A stretch of 64,000 nt of DNA from contig PALT01000015.1 of assembly GCA_002706605.1 (NCBI GenBank), positions 1 to 64,000 of the forward strand, in the 5' to 3' direction. The position numbers and the translations under genes are program-made. The notes below the pieces were generated by a model. The model worked only from the letters and a program-made list of their open reading frames with translations. It had not been told where the DNA came from and ran no database searches. Shown here one piece after another: positions 45,440-54,138 of this stretch (positions within the stretch are counted from its first letter, which is position 1; every line of letters begins with the position of its first letter). The stretch comes from Rhodovulum sp. (GTDB taxonomy: Bacteria > Pseudomonadota > Alphaproteobacteria > Rhodobacterales > Rhodobacteraceae).

Positions 45440-45621
45440 GCGACGATTCCTTTCGGTAATGATATTTCGAATTTTGCTGCGTGATCGTTAGAATATTGCG
45501 GAAGGCCTCGCAAGCCTCTTTTGCACCTGCAGCAAGAATAGGCATTGGCGATTGGTCGGGTATGACGTAACGCTTGCCCTGCAAATTGCCGTGGCTCGGG
45601 ATGGCCAATCAGGAGGGCATC

Positions 45622-46239
45622 ATGCAAAACCAATCCGTCAAACCCGTGCGTCAGTACCGGCGCATTCTTGTTCTGCGCCTGACAATGGCGTTCATGATTC
45701 CACTGATCCTGTTTTCTCGATCCGCATGGATGGAGCCCGAGTGGGTCTTTGACATATTTGAGGTTATCGGCATTTTCGCCATCATCGCGGGGGTTTTGGG
45801 GCGGTTCTGGGCGGTGCTCTATATCGGGGGGCGCAAGAACAACATGGTGATGCAGGACGGTCCCTATTCGGTGTGCCGCCATCCTCTGTATCTGTTTTCC
45901 ACCATTGCGACGGTTGGCTTTGGTCTGATGCTGGGCAGTCTCATCATCACCGCCATTCTGGGCGGGGTGATCTTTATGATCTTGTCGATCACGGCCAGCA
46001 AAGAGGAACGGTTCCTGCGGGCGGAATTCGGGACGCAGTACGACGAATATGCTGCGCGCGTGCCGCGTATCCTGCCTAAACCGTCCCTGTTTACGACCGA
46101 ACCCCGCGTGGAATTCAACGTGACCAGCCTGCGGGTCAATCTGGCCGATGCTCTGGTTTTTCTGTCGTTGATCCCGCTGGCCGAACTCTCCGAATCCCTA
46201 AAAGAAGCCGCGTTCTGGCCGACGTTCCCATTGTTCTAA
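45622..46239 (+). CDS. Isoprenylcysteine carboxyl methyltransferase-like membrane protein
   Basis: 205 residues from the ATG at 45622 with AGGAGG 5 bp before it (45611-45616). Four to five membrane helices; the methyltransferase signature is QDGPYSVCRHPLYLFS (near 82), where RHPLY is the SAM-contacting motif, followed by EERFLRAEFGTQYDEY (near 130). Bacterial members of this family methylate isoprenoid, phospholipid or thiol substrates; the target here is unknown. Divergent from mcl1 with 182 bp between, which contains TTGC...GCAA dyads. Confidence 0.85.
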   Translation: MQNQSVKPVRQYRRILVLRLTMAFMIPLILFSRSAWMEPEWVFDIFEVIGIFAIIAGVLGRFWAVLYIGGRKNNMVMQDGPYSVCRHPLYLFSTIATVGFGLMLGSLIITAILGGVIFMILSITASKEERFLRAEFGTQYDEYAARVPRILPKPSLFTTEPRVEFNVTSLRVNLADALVFLSLIPLAELSESLKEAAFWPTFPLF

Positions 46240-46277
46240 GTGCGGGATTTTGCGTTGGCGTCGCGTAGATGCGGGAA

Positions 46278-46310
46278 ATTCTTCTGCAATTCATAAATTT
46301 GCCGAAGAAT
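46278..46310. promoter_or_regulatory. Imperfect long palindrome upstream of the dgcN-like gene
   Basis: ATTCTTC (46278-46284) and GAAGAAT (46304-46310) are perfect ends of a longer near-palindrome with inner CAATT and AATTTG segments. It lies about 100 bp before dgcN. Its AT-rich make-up, with no following T-tract, suggests a repressor operator rather than a terminator. DgcR-type regulators of D-glutamate genes exist; none is encoded here. Confidence 0.45.
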
Positions 46311-46408
46311 CTTGCGCCCCGCTGCGCTGCGGCGATGGTGTTTGCAAAGCACTCCCACGGAATATGGCGCATTGTCTGACCCAATGAATTCCAACTGGGG
46401 ACACGCGC

Positions 46409-47410
46409 ATGATCCGGACACCTTATTTGCTGTTTTTGGGGGATGCCCCCGACCCTCTGGCCGCCAAGGTCGCACAAGGCATCAAGGACTGGCGCCCTGA
46501 GAACGCCGTCGGCCAATTCCGCATGGAGGGCTGTCAGGCCGATCTGGGTCTGACCGATATGACGCTGGCCGAGGCCCGCGCCGCAGGGGCGGAAACGCTG
46601 GTCATCGGGGTGGCAAACCGTGGGGGCGTGATTTCGCCTGCGTGGAAAAAGGTTCTGGTTGCCGCGCTGGAAGAGGGGTTCGACCTTGCCTCCGGCCTGC
46701 ACAACCTGCTGCGCGACGAACCCGATCTGGTTGCCGTGGCCGAGGCCTGTGGCCGGACGCTGCACGATGTGCGGGTGCCCGATGTGGCCTATCCGATTGC
46801 AAACGGTGTCAAACGGACCGGCAAGCGTTGTCTGGCCGTGGGCACCGATTGTTCGGTGGGCAAGATGTACACCGCATTGGCGATGGACAAAGAGATGCAG
46901 GCGCGTGGCCTGAAATCCACCTTCCGCGCGACGGGTCAGACCGGCATTCTGATCACCGGCGGCGGTGTGCCTCTGGACGCGGTGATCGCCGATTTCATGG
47001 CGGGGTCCATCGAATGGCTGACGCCCGACAACGACGCGGATCACTGGGACCTGATTGAGGGGCAGGGCAGCCTGTTCCACGTGTCCTATTCGGGCGTCAC
47101 CATGGCATTGGTTCATGGGGGGCAGCCCGACGCGCTGATCCTGTGTCACGAACCCACGCGCAATCACATGCGCGGCCTGCCAGGCTATGACCTGCCGTCG
47201 CTGGAGACACTGCGCGACACCGCGCTGGCCCTTGCCAAGGTCGCCAACCCCGCCTGTCAGGTCGTCGGGATTTCGGTCAACACCCAGCACATGGATGAAG
47301 AGACCGCCATCGCCTATCTGGCCGAGGTCGAGGAAGACATGGGCCTGCCCGCCGTTGATCCGTTCCGTCAGGGCGCGGCGCGTCTGGTCGATGCCTTGGA
47401 ACAGGTGTAA
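46409..47410 (+). CDS. dgcN: DUF1611 protein, D-glutamate N-acetyltransferase DgcN
   Basis: 333 residues of the DUF1611 family: an N-terminal Rossmann-like domain, then a P-loop-like GTDCSVGKMYTALAMDKEM (near 150) and GQTGILITGGGVPLDAVIADF (near 178), LIEGQGSLFHVSYSGV (near 217). In work on marine bacteria, DgcN acetylates D-glutamate, and DgcA then epimerises N-acetyl-D-glutamate to the L form. The DgcA-like gene follows by 9 bp, and a D-aminotransferase gene follows that, supporting this role. The biochemical label rests on family and neighbours, not on a catalytic residue I can verify. Confidence 0.85.
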   Translation: MIRTPYLLFLGDAPDPLAAKVAQGIKDWRPENAVGQFRMEGCQADLGLTDMTLAEARAAGAETLVIGVANRGGVISPAWKKVLVAALEEGFDLASGLHNLLRDEPDLVAVAEACGRTLHDVRVPDVAYPIANGVKRTGKRCLAVGTDCSVGKMYTALAMDKEMQARGLKSTFRATGQTGILITGGGVPLDAVIADFMAGSIEWLTPDNDADHWDLIEGQGSLFHVSYSGVTMALVHGGQPDALILCHEPTRNHMRGLPGYDLPSLETLRDTALALAKVANPACQVVGISVNTQHMDEETAIAYLAEVEEDMGLPAVDPFRQGAARLVDALEQV

Positions 47411-47419
47411 TCCGGTTTC

Positions 47420-48385
47420 ATGGATATTCGTGTAGTTCCCGACAGCTTTCGCCTTGCCCAAGCGTTCACCATCTCACGCGGTAGCCGGACCGAGGCGCAG
47501 GTCCTGACCGTCACCGTGCGCGATGGCGAACATCAGGGCTGGGGCGAATGCGTGCCCTATGCGCGGTATGGCGAAACGCTGGACAGTGTGACGGACCAAA
47601 TCGCCGCCTTGCCCGAGGATGTGAACCGCATCCGTCTGCAACGCCTGATGGAGCCCGGTGCCGCGCGTAACGCGGTCGATTGTGCCCTGTGGGATCTAGA
47701 GGCGAAACAGGCGGGCAAGCGGGTTTGGGATTTGTTAAACCTGCCCGCGCCGGGACCGGAAACCACGGCCTATACCCTGTCTCTGGACACGCCCGACCGG
47801 ATGCGGGTCGAGGCGCGCAAGAACGCGGCGCGCGCGTTGCTCAAGATCAAGCTGGGCACGCCCGACGACATGCCCCGCCTTGAGGCCGTGCGCGAAGGCG
47901 CCCCCAAGGCGCGGATCATTGTCGACGCGAATGAGGGGTGGAGCGCCGAGGTCTACGCCGATTTGGCGCCGCATCTGGTGCGTCTGGGCGTTGAGTTGGT
48001 CGAACAACCCTTGCCCGCGGGTCAGGACGATATGTTGGCCGAGATTGAGCGCCCGCTGCCCGTCTGTGCCGATGAGAGCTGTCATGACCGCGACAGCCTG
48101 TCCGCGTTGGTCGGGAAATATGACGCGATCAACATCAAGCTGGACAAGACCGGTGGGTTGACTGAGGCGCTTGCCCTGCGTCAGGCCGCGCGTGAGCAGG
48201 GCTTCAAGATCATGGTCGGATGCATGATCGGGTCGTCCTTGGCGATGGCCCCTGCGGTCCTTTTGGCACAGGGCGCCGATGTAACAGACCTTGACGCGCC
48301 GCTTCTTCTGGCCGAAGACCGCGGGACACCACTTGATTATGTGCAATCCCAAGTGTGCCCGCCGAAACCGGCGCTTTGGGGATAA
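47420..48385 (+). CDS. dgcA: Enolase-superfamily epimerase, N-acetyl-D-glutamate racemase DgcA-like
   Basis: 321 residues with the mandelate racemase/muconate-lactonizing fold. The mixed alpha/beta N-terminal cap (about 1-110) is followed by the barrel with KIKLGTPDD (catalytic Lys near 141), IIVDANEGW (Asp near 168), VELVEQPLP (Glu near 196), VCADESC (Asp near 217) and NIKLDKTGG (Lys near 240). This layout is that of L-Ala-D/L-Glu epimerases and DgcA. Its place between dgcN and a D-amino-acid transaminase gene favours the D-glutamate route. Spacing of 9 and 10 bp makes one operon. Confidence 0.88.
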   Translation: MDIRVVPDSFRLAQAFTISRGSRTEAQVLTVTVRDGEHQGWGECVPYARYGETLDSVTDQIAALPEDVNRIRLQRLMEPGAARNAVDCALWDLEAKQAGKRVWDLLNLPAPGPETTAYTLSLDTPDRMRVEARKNAARALLKIKLGTPDDMPRLEAVREGAPKARIIVDANEGWSAEVYADLAPHLVRLGVELVEQPLPAGQDDMLAEIERPLPVCADESCHDRDSLSALVGKYDAINIKLDKTGGLTEALALRQAAREQGFKIMVGCMIGSSLAMAPAVLLAQGADVTDLDAPLLLAEDRGTPLDYVQSQVCPPKPALWG

Positions 48386-48395
48386 GGAGACCCTG

Positions 48396-49256
48396 ATGGA
48401 CCGCATCGTTTATGTGAATGGCGACTATGTTCCCGAGACAGAAGCCAAAGTATCCGTTTTTGATCGCGGGTTTCTGATGGCGGACGCGGTCTATGAGGTG
48501 ACGTCGGTGATCGACGGCAAGCTGATTGATTTCGCGGGCCACGCGGTGCGTCTGGAACGCTCGATGAAAGAGCTAGACATGCCCGAGGCGATCTCGATGG
48601 ACGATCTGCTGGCCGTGCACCGTGAATTGATTGCGCGTAACGACCTGGTTGAGGGCATGATCTATCTGCAGGTGACGCGCGGCGCGCCGTCGGATCGCGA
48701 TTTCGTCTTCCCCGACCCCGAAGAGACCAAGCCGACCGTCGTTCTGTTTACGCAGGCCAAATCGCTGGTCGAGACGCCCGCCGCCGAAAAGGGGCTGAAG
48801 ATCATCAGCATCGACGACATCCGTTGGGGCCGCCGCGATATCAAAACGGTTCAACTGTTGTACCCGTCCATGGGCAAGATGATGGCCAAGGCCGCCGGTG
48901 CGGATGACGCATGGATGGTTGAAGACGGTTTTGTCACCGAAGGCACCTCGAACAACGCCTATATCGTCAAGGACGGCAAGATCATCACCCGCCATCTGGG
49001 CAACGAGATCCTGCACGGGATCACCCGCGCCGCCGTTCTGCGGTTCGCGCGTGAGGCGCAGATGGTGGTCGAAGAGCGCTCGTTCACCATGGAAGAGGCG
49101 AAAGAGGCGGATGAGGCATTCGTCACCTCGGCCTCGACATTCGTGATGCCGGTTGTGTCGGTGGATGGTGTGTCGCTGGGCGATGGTCTGCCTGGTCCGG
49201 TGGCCAAGCGCCTGCGCGAAATCTACATCGAAGAAAGCCGCAAAGTCGCCGTTTAA
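48396..49256 (+). CDS. dat: D-amino-acid aminotransferase (D-alanine transaminase type)
   Basis: 286 residues from the ATG at 48396 with AAGGAGA before it (48384-48390). PLP fold type IV: VSVFDRGFLMADAVYEV near the N-terminus (residues 20-36), the DIKTVQLLYPSMGK region with the PLP lysine (near 148), EGTSNNAYIV (near 180) and a TSASTFVMPV stretch (near 247). It would swap amino groups between D-amino acids and 2-oxoacids, linking D-alanine and D-glutamate. Last gene of the dgcN-dgcA cluster, followed by a strong terminator. Branched-chain aminotransferase is a less likely alternative. Confidence 0.9.
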   Translation: MDRIVYVNGDYVPETEAKVSVFDRGFLMADAVYEVTSVIDGKLIDFAGHAVRLERSMKELDMPEAISMDDLLAVHRELIARNDLVEGMIYLQVTRGAPSDRDFVFPDPEETKPTVVLFTQAKSLVETPAAEKGLKIISIDDIRWGRRDIKTVQLLYPSMGKMMAKAAGADDAWMVEDGFVTEGTSNNAYIVKDGKIITRHLGNEILHGITRAAVLRFAREAQMVVEERSFTMEEAKEADEAFVTSASTFVMPVVSVDGVSLGDGLPGPVAKRLREIYIEESRKVAV

Positions 49257-49278
49257 CGCGCGCCGGTTTCTAAAATGA

Positions 49279-49304
49279 AAAAGCCCGCCGGTTGGCGGGC
49301 TTTT
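49279..49304. terminator. Bidirectional rho-independent terminator after the dgc/dat operon
   Basis: AAAAGCCCGCC (49279-49289) and GGCGGGCTTTT (49294-49304) make a perfect 11-bp stem with loop GGTT, then TTGTTTTT on the plus strand. It lies between convergent genes ending at 49256 and 49325 and can serve both. Confidence 0.9.
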
Positions 49305-49324
49305 GTTGTTTTTGGTGGGCCGCC

Positions 49325-50206
49325 TCAAACGCCGCTGAGCGCGAAGTTCAGACCTTGGACCAATTGGTCCGGTGTGGTGTTTTGCACGACCACGAATTCG
49401 ACGCCATCCACGGTGATGATCGATCCGGTGCCGTCGTCCGTTGCGGCGATGTCAACGACGGGGTCGGTGCCGAACTGGTTGTCGGCCTCAAGCGTCAGGG
49501 TTTCGGATGTGGGGTCAAAGTCGGTGATGATCGCGGGGCCTGCGTCGTTCGACGGGTAGATGACCGCAAACGTGTCGGTGCCTTCGCCACCGGTCAGGGT
49601 GTCGCCCTCATCTCCGGCCAGCAGATCATCGCCAAAGCCACCGACCAAAAGGTCCGGCGAGGCCTCGGCAAGGTCTGCATCTACGGCGAAGAGCAGGTCG
49701 TTGCCGAGATCGCCGCGCAGTTCGTCAAAGCCGTCGTCAGAGATCAGGATGTCGTTGCCGTCGCCACCGCGCATGAAGTCATTGCCGCTATTTGCGACAC
49801 CGTCTTCGTCGGCGATGAGGTCATCGCCATCTTCGCCGAACAGGCGGTCGTCGCCTTCGCTGGTGCCGATCTGGTCATTGCCGCCACCGCCATAAACGGT
49901 GTCATCGCCCGCACCGGGCAACAGGATGTCGCCACCCACCAGCCCGTTCAGGATGTCGTTTCCGGCACCACCGTCGACCGAGTCCGCGCCGTTGGTGCCC
50001 ATGATGCGTTCGCTGAGGTCCGAGCCGAAGAATTCTGCGCCGTTGCCCGACAGAGCCACGTCGATCAGTTCACCGTTCTCTTCGTTGCCGGTTCCGGTGT
50101 CGGTGCCCTGATCGGCATCGTTATTGGCGTCGTCATCATCGTCGAGCGCCATGTCAATCACCAACCCCGCACCCAGAATGGACGCGCCCAGCAGCAAGGC
50201 AAGCAT
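49325..50206 (-). CDS. RTX-type calcium-binding repeat protein
   Basis: 293 residues from the ATG at 50206, with GAGGAG 9 bp upstream. A hydrophobic segment (1-19) is followed by an Asp/Asn-rich linker and about eight to ten degenerate nonapeptide units of the GGxGxDxxx type between residues 75 and 205 (for example GGAGNDILNG, GGGGNDQIGT, GGDGNDILIS, GGFGDDLLAG). These should fold as a calcium-binding beta-roll. The C-terminal 85 residues form a beta-rich domain with TDFDPTSETLTLEAD. No type I secretion genes lie nearby. Probably cell-surface or exported. Confidence 0.86.
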   Translation of the reverse strand: MLALLLGASILGAGLVIDMALDDDDDANNDADQGTDTGTGNEENGELIDVALSGNGAEFFGSDLSERIMGTNGADSVDGGAGNDILNGLVGGDILLPGAGDDTVYGGGGNDQIGTSEGDDRLFGEDGDDLIADEDGVANSGNDFMRGGDGNDILISDDGFDELRGDLGNDLLFAVDADLAEASPDLLVGGFGDDLLAGDEGDTLTGGEGTDTFAVIYPSNDAGPAIITDFDPTSETLTLEADNQFGTDPVVDIAATDDGTGSIITVDGVEFVVVQNTTPDQLVQGLNFALSGV

Positions 50207-50448
50207 CTCAAAACTCCTCAAACATGTCCGGACGCTGAGCAGACCAACGCGGCGGAACACTACAAACAAAGACCAGTTTCCGAGTCACCTTATGGCCTAA
50301 AGTATAGGTAGCTCAATCAAAAGTGTTAATAAGTCTTATCCTTTGTGATTAATCCCGCGCCACGGAAAAGGGCGGGACTGGTCCCGTTTGCGATACACTT
50401 TCACGTGAGAACGGATGTGCAGCGGAAATATTTAGAGGAGTGGGGGGG

Positions 50449-50763
50449 CTATTTCTTGGCCTCGACGTTTTCGGCAAAGGCCTTTTCGAACTCGGCCTTT
50501 TGAGCGTCGTTCGCCTCGGTCTGGAATTGATCGCGCCACTGGTCATAGGGCATGCCGTAGAACGTCTCGCGGCCTTCGTCCTTGGTCATGTCGATACCGC
50601 GTTCATTTGCGGCCTCTTGGTACCAACGCGACAGGCAGTTCCGGCAGAACCCCGCGAGGTTCATCATGTCGATGTTTTGAACATCGGTGCGGTCCTGCAT
50701 CAGGTGTTGCTGCAGGCGGCGAAAGGCCGCGGCTTCGAGTTCAATGCGGGTTTGATCGTCCAT
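50449..50763 (-). CDS. DUF1244 domain protein
   Basis: 104 residues, entirely helical and hydrophilic, with the family core VQNIDMMNLAGFCRNCLSRWY (residues 28-48, cut here) and EEGRETFYGMPYDQWRD-like stretch near 65 (read as DEGRETFYGMPYD). Two cysteines (FCRNC) are conserved in this family of roughly 100-residue proteobacterial proteins. Function unknown. It lies 69 bp past the N-formylglutamate gene on the same strand and may belong to its transcript. Confidence 0.85.
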   Translation of the reverse strand: MDDQTRIELEAAAFRRLQQHLMQDRTDVQNIDMMNLAGFCRNCLSRWYQEAANERGIDMTKDEGRETFYGMPYDQWRDQFQTEANDAQKAEFEKAFAENVEAKK

Positions 50764-50832
50764 GGTGCGCTCCGGTGTTCGTGTTCGGGTCCAAAATGGC
50801 GGTGGGGTGGGCCCATTGCAATGGGTCCTTGG

Positions 50833-51573
50833 TCATAGCCCCGCGTCAGCCAGCGCGGCCTGTAGCATTGGCGCAAGTCGCTCGGCCCACGCGCGGTGTT
50901 GCGCGTCCGTGGTGATCAGGTCGTTGCGCAGTTCGATCAGAACGCTGGGACGGCCCGTCGCCTCGGCGTGGCGGTCGATGCTGTCGCCGGGCAGGTGACC
51001 GCCGTAGGGTTCGTTTTCCCCGACACAAAGGTCCGGTTCCGCGCGCAAACGCGCCAACAGGGGATCGGCCAAACGTGTGTCATGGGCATAGAGGATGCCG
51101 ATGTGCCACGGGCGGGGCGGACGGCCGCGCAGTTGGGGTGTATAGCTGTGGATGGCGACGATCACCGTGTCGTCGCGCCGCGCGGCGAGGTTGGCCAGCG
51201 CACCGTGATAGGGCGCATAGCATTCGGCGATGCGCCGGTCGCGTTCGGCCGCATCCGCGCGGGCGTTTGCAGGAATGACCGACCCGTCATAAAGCCGCAT
51301 AAGCAATGTGGGATCATCCATCCCGCGATTGGGATCAATCACAAGGCGGGAAAAGTTCGTCTCAATCTCGGGGCCGTCCAAAAGCTCGGCCAGATGGCGA
51401 CTGACCCCCGCCGCGCCGGGGTCATAGGCGATGTGGCGTTCCATATCCGCCGCAGGCAGACCAAGGTCCCCGCCATTGACCGAGGGCGGCACGGTGTTCG
51501 CGGCATGATCGCAGGTCACCAGCCACCGACTGGGACGATCTGCGCCATGGATAAAATAGGGTTTGAATGTCAT
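50833..51573 (-). CDS. N-formylglutamate amidohydrolase family protein
   Basis: 246 residues. Features of the HutG/FGase family are CDHAANTVPP (near 21), RHIAYDPGAAG (near 46), FSRLVIDPNRGMDDPTLL (near 75) and the SYTPQLRGRPRPWH-like region (here IHSYTPQLRG, near 142). The enzyme hydrolyses N-formylglutamate, as in histidine degradation, but no hut genes are adjacent and other N-acyl-amino acids are possible. Given the D-glutamate genes nearby, an acyl-glutamate substrate is reasonable. Divergent from pyk. Confidence 0.9.
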   Translation of the reverse strand: MTFKPYFIHGADRPSRWLVTCDHAANTVPPSVNGGDLGLPAADMERHIAYDPGAAGVSRHLAELLDGPEIETNFSRLVIDPNRGMDDPTLLMRLYDGSVIPANARADAAERDRRIAECYAPYHGALANLAARRDDTVIVAIHSYTPQLRGRPPRPWHIGILYAHDTRLADPLLARLRAEPDLCVGENEPYGGHLPGDSIDRHAEATGRPSVLIELRNDLITTDAQHRAWAERLAPMLQAALADAGL

Positions 51574-51716
51574 CTGTTCGTTACTGCGTGGTCGTAAGGC
51601 CCGTTTACGCGACCGAGGCTCAAAGCGCCAGTTGCATCACGCAATGTTAGCGTATAACAATGCTGCGAAAATAGGGTCAAAACGACCCCGCCGAACCGTG
51701 AGATAGAGAAGCATAT

Positions 51717-53168
51717 ATGTTCCAGAAACGAGACCGTAACGTCAAAATCGTGGCCACGCTGGGCCCTGCGTCCAACGATTACACAATGATCCGCGCCCTG
51801 TTTGAGGCTGGGGCCGACGTGTTTCGTTTGAACATGAGCCACGGCTCGCACGAGGAAATCACCGAACGCCACCGGATCATTCGCCAGATCGAAAAGGACG
51901 TGGATCGTCCCATCGCGATCCTGGCCGACCTTCAGGGGCCGAAACTGCGCTGTGGTGTGTTTGCGGGCGATAGCGAAGAACTGATCGTTGGGGAAAAGTT
52001 CCGGTTTGATCTGGACACAGCCGAGGGCGATAGCACCCGCGTCTGCCTGCCGCACAAGGAAATCTTTGCCGCGCTTGAGGTCGGTTCGACCCTGTTGGTC
52101 AATGACGGCAAGCTGCGTCTGACGGTCGATGAATGTGGGCCAGATTTCGCCAACTGTACCGTTGTGACCGGCGGCACCATTTCCAACCGCAAGGGCGTGA
52201 ACGTGCCCGACGTTGTGCTGCCGCTGGCCGCACTTTCGGAAAAGGACCGCAAGGATCTGGAATTCGTCTGTGATCTGGGTGTGGACTGGCTGGCGCTGTC
52301 GTTTGTGCAGCGCCCCGAGGACGTCGCCGAGGCCCGCGAACTGGCCAAAGGACGCGCCGCGATCCTGTCGAAGATTGAAAAGCCCGCAGCGGTCAAAGCC
52401 TTTGCCGAAATCCTTGAGGTGTCGGACGGGATCATGGTGGCCCGTGGCGATCTGGGGGTTGAACTGCCCGTGCAGAACGTCCCGCCGATCCAGAAACGCC
52501 TGACCCGCGCCTGCCGTGCTGCGTCCAAGCCGGTGATCGTCGCGACCCAGATGCTGGAGAGCATGATCGAAAGCCCCGTGCCCACCCGTGCCGAGGTCTC
52601 TGACGTCGCGACCGCGATCTATGAAGGCGCGGATGCGGTGATGCTGTCGGCGGAATCTGCGGCCGGTGATTTCCCGATTGAGGCCGTCACGACCATGAAC
52701 AACGTCGCCATCGAGGTCGAGAGCGACGAGACCTATCGTTCGATCATCGAGGCCAGCCGCGGCACCCCGATCCCCGGTGTGGCTGGTGGTATCGTGTCCG
52801 CCGCCCGTGAAATTGCGGAAACGGCTGACATCAAGGCGATCTGCTGTTTCACCCATTCGGGCACCACGGCGGCCTTGACCGCGCGCGAACGTCCGCGCGT
52901 GCCGATCATCGCTCTGACCCCGTTTGATGCGGTTGCGCGCCGCCTGTGCCTGACGTGGGGCACGCATTGTGTGTTCACGTCCGAGGTTGAGCGGTTCAAG
53001 ATGGCCGTTGTCAGCGCGGCGCGCATCGCCCGTGAAGCAGGCTTTGCCACCAGTGACGACCAGATCGTCGTGACCGCCGGTGTGCCGTTCAACGTGGCCG
53101 GAACCACCAACATCCTGCGTGTTGCGCCCTGTGAAGAACGATTGATTTTCCGTACCGAACCCGAATAA
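51717..53168 (+). CDS. pyk: Pyruvate kinase
   Basis: Phosphoenolpyruvate plus ADP to pyruvate plus ATP, the last step of glycolysis. 483 residues with KIVATLGPASND (residues 8-19), FRLNMSHGSHEE (near 39), ILADLQGPKLR, the catalytic ILSKIEKPAAV (Lys near 219), MVARGDLGVELP (near 240) and ATQMLESMIESPVPTRAEV-type signature (near 278). C-terminal regulatory domain complete. Upstream TTGCAT (51632) and TATAAC (51653) look promoter-like but with a 15-bp spacer; the 5' element also forms TTGCATCACGCAA. Start ATG at 51717. Confidence 0.96.
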   Translation: MFQKRDRNVKIVATLGPASNDYTMIRALFEAGADVFRLNMSHGSHEEITERHRIIRQIEKDVDRPIAILADLQGPKLRCGVFAGDSEELIVGEKFRFDLDTAEGDSTRVCLPHKEIFAALEVGSTLLVNDGKLRLTVDECGPDFANCTVVTGGTISNRKGVNVPDVVLPLAALSEKDRKDLEFVCDLGVDWLALSFVQRPEDVAEARELAKGRAAILSKIEKPAAVKAFAEILEVSDGIMVARGDLGVELPVQNVPPIQKRLTRACRAASKPVIVATQMLESMIESPVPTRAEVSDVATAIYEGADAVMLSAESAAGDFPIEAVTTMNNVAIEVESDETYRSIIEASRGTPIPGVAGGIVSAAREIAETADIKAICCFTHSGTTAALTARERPRVPIIALTPFDAVARRLCLTWGTHCVFTSEVERFKMAVVSAARIAREAGFATSDDQIVVTAGVPFNVAGTTNILRVAPCEERLIFRTEPE

Positions 53169-53200
53169 TGCCCCCAGTTGGGTAGTATAGGGTATGGGTT

Positions 53201-53425
53201 ATGGGTCCGGATTTTTTCCTTGTGGCGGGTGTCATCATGGGCGCCCTCGCCATCCCTAGCATTCTGAACGCCTATTCAGAGGGTCGCTCTCCACGGACGG
53301 CGGCCCTTATGATTCTGGTGGCGGGGTGCTGTATTGTGTTCGCGGTGACGTCCAGTCCGGTTGGATACACGATGCAGGACGTTCCGGACGCATTTGTCCG
53401 CGTTTTCGGTCAGTTTCTGAACTAA
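53201..53425 (+). CDS. Small membrane protein of unknown function
   Basis: 74 residues with two membrane helices (about 5-21 and 32-48) and a short polar C-terminus ending VFGQFLN. It follows pyk by 32 bp and precedes the rpmI promoter. The start ATG at 53201 is preceded by GGGTATGGGTT, a poor ribosome site. I recall similar small proteins next to pyk in Rhodobacteraceae, but no function is known. Confidence 0.65.
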   Translation: MGPDFFLVAGVIMGALAIPSILNAYSEGRSPRTAALMILVAGCCIVFAVTSSPVGYTMQDVPDAFVRVFGQFLN

Positions 53426-53431
53426 ACACCC

Positions 53432-53460
53432 TTGCTTTGCTTGGGAAACGGCCCTATACG
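53432..53460 (+). promoter_or_regulatory. Probable promoter of rpmI-rplT
   Basis: TTGCTT (53432-53437) and TATACG (53455-53460) are separated by exactly 17 bp. A start near 53467 would give a leader of about 70 bases before rpmI. The spacing is ideal for a housekeeping sigma-70 promoter. Confidence 0.55.
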
Positions 53461-53535
53461 GCGCGCTCTACTGGCACGACCGGCCCACAGTGGCATGCCG
53501 AGTCGCGCCCTAACCGTCCAATTAAGGAGCCGGAA

Positions 53536-53736
53536 ATGCCCAAGATGAAGACGAAATCGAGCGCCAAAAAGCGCTTTAAAGTGACCGGCAGCGGCAAAGT
53601 CGTTGCAGCCCAAGCAGGCAAGCGTCACGGCATGATCAAGCGGACGAACAAGTTCCTCCGCAACGCGCGCGGCACGACGACCCTGTCGGCCCCCGACGCG
53701 AAGATCGTGAAATCCTACATGCCGTACGACCGCTAA
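53536..53736 (+). CDS. rpmI: 50S ribosomal protein L35
   Basis: 66 residues, strongly basic, with the L35 signature [15 protein letters not shown] at the start, then [18 protein letters not shown]. It has AAGGAG (53524-53529) 6 bp before the ATG. L35 binds 23S rRNA in the large subunit. It precedes rplT by 12 bp. infC, the usual first gene of this operon, is not upstream; a pyk-linked membrane protein is. Confidence 0.97.
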   Translation: MPKMKTKSSAKKRFKVTGSGKVVAAQAGKRHGMIKRTNKFLRNARGTTTLSAPDAKIVKSYMPYDR

Positions 53737-53748
53737 GGAGGCTGAACC

Positions 53749-54111
53749 ATGTCGCGAGTAAAAGGCGGTACCACCACCCACGCCCGTCACAAGAAAGTTT
53801 TGAAAGCTGCTAAAGGTTACTACGGTGCCCGCAGCCGGAACTTCCGCACTGCAACGCAGGCCGTCGATAAGGCCAACCAGTACGCAACGCGTGACCGTAA
53901 ACAGCGCAAGCGCAACTTCCGCGCTCTGTGGATCCAGCGTATCAACGCTGCTGTACGTCTGCACGACGAAGCCCTCACCTACAGCCGTTTCATCAACGGC
54001 CTGTCGCTGGCTGGCATCGAAGTTGACCGTAAGGTTCTGGCCGATCTGGCCGTCAACGAACCCGACGCATTCGGCGCCATCGTCAGCAAAGCCAAGGCCG
54101 CTCTGGCCTAA
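53749..54111 (+). CDS. rplT: 50S ribosomal protein L20
   Basis: 120 residues. The long basic N-terminal helix ([18 protein letters not shown], near 13) and the RNA-binding [20 protein letters not shown] stretch (residues 47-66, here trimmed) are typical of L20, an early assembly protein that also represses its own operon in other bacteria. AAGGAGG at 53736-53742 is a strong ribosome site. Followed by a terminator, so pheS is likely transcribed separately. Confidence 0.97.
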   Translation: MSRVKGGTTTHARHKKVLKAAKGYYGARSRNFRTATQAVDKANQYATRDRKQRKRNFRALWIQRINAAVRLHDEALTYSRFINGLSLAGIEVDRKVLADLAVNEPDAFGAIVSKAKAALA

Positions 54112-54138
54112 GCGTTTGCCGCGTCAGGCACACAGATC

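Noticed and set aside
46341-46348. Single TTTGCAAA box upstream of dgcN as a short-chain acyl-CoA regulator site
   Set aside because: Regulators of that type are, as I recall, associated with paired boxes; one 8-bp palindrome is too little evidence.
51632-51658. TTGCAT...TATAAC before pyk as a promoter
   Set aside because: The spacer is also only 15 bp; could be chance in an AT-richer gap.
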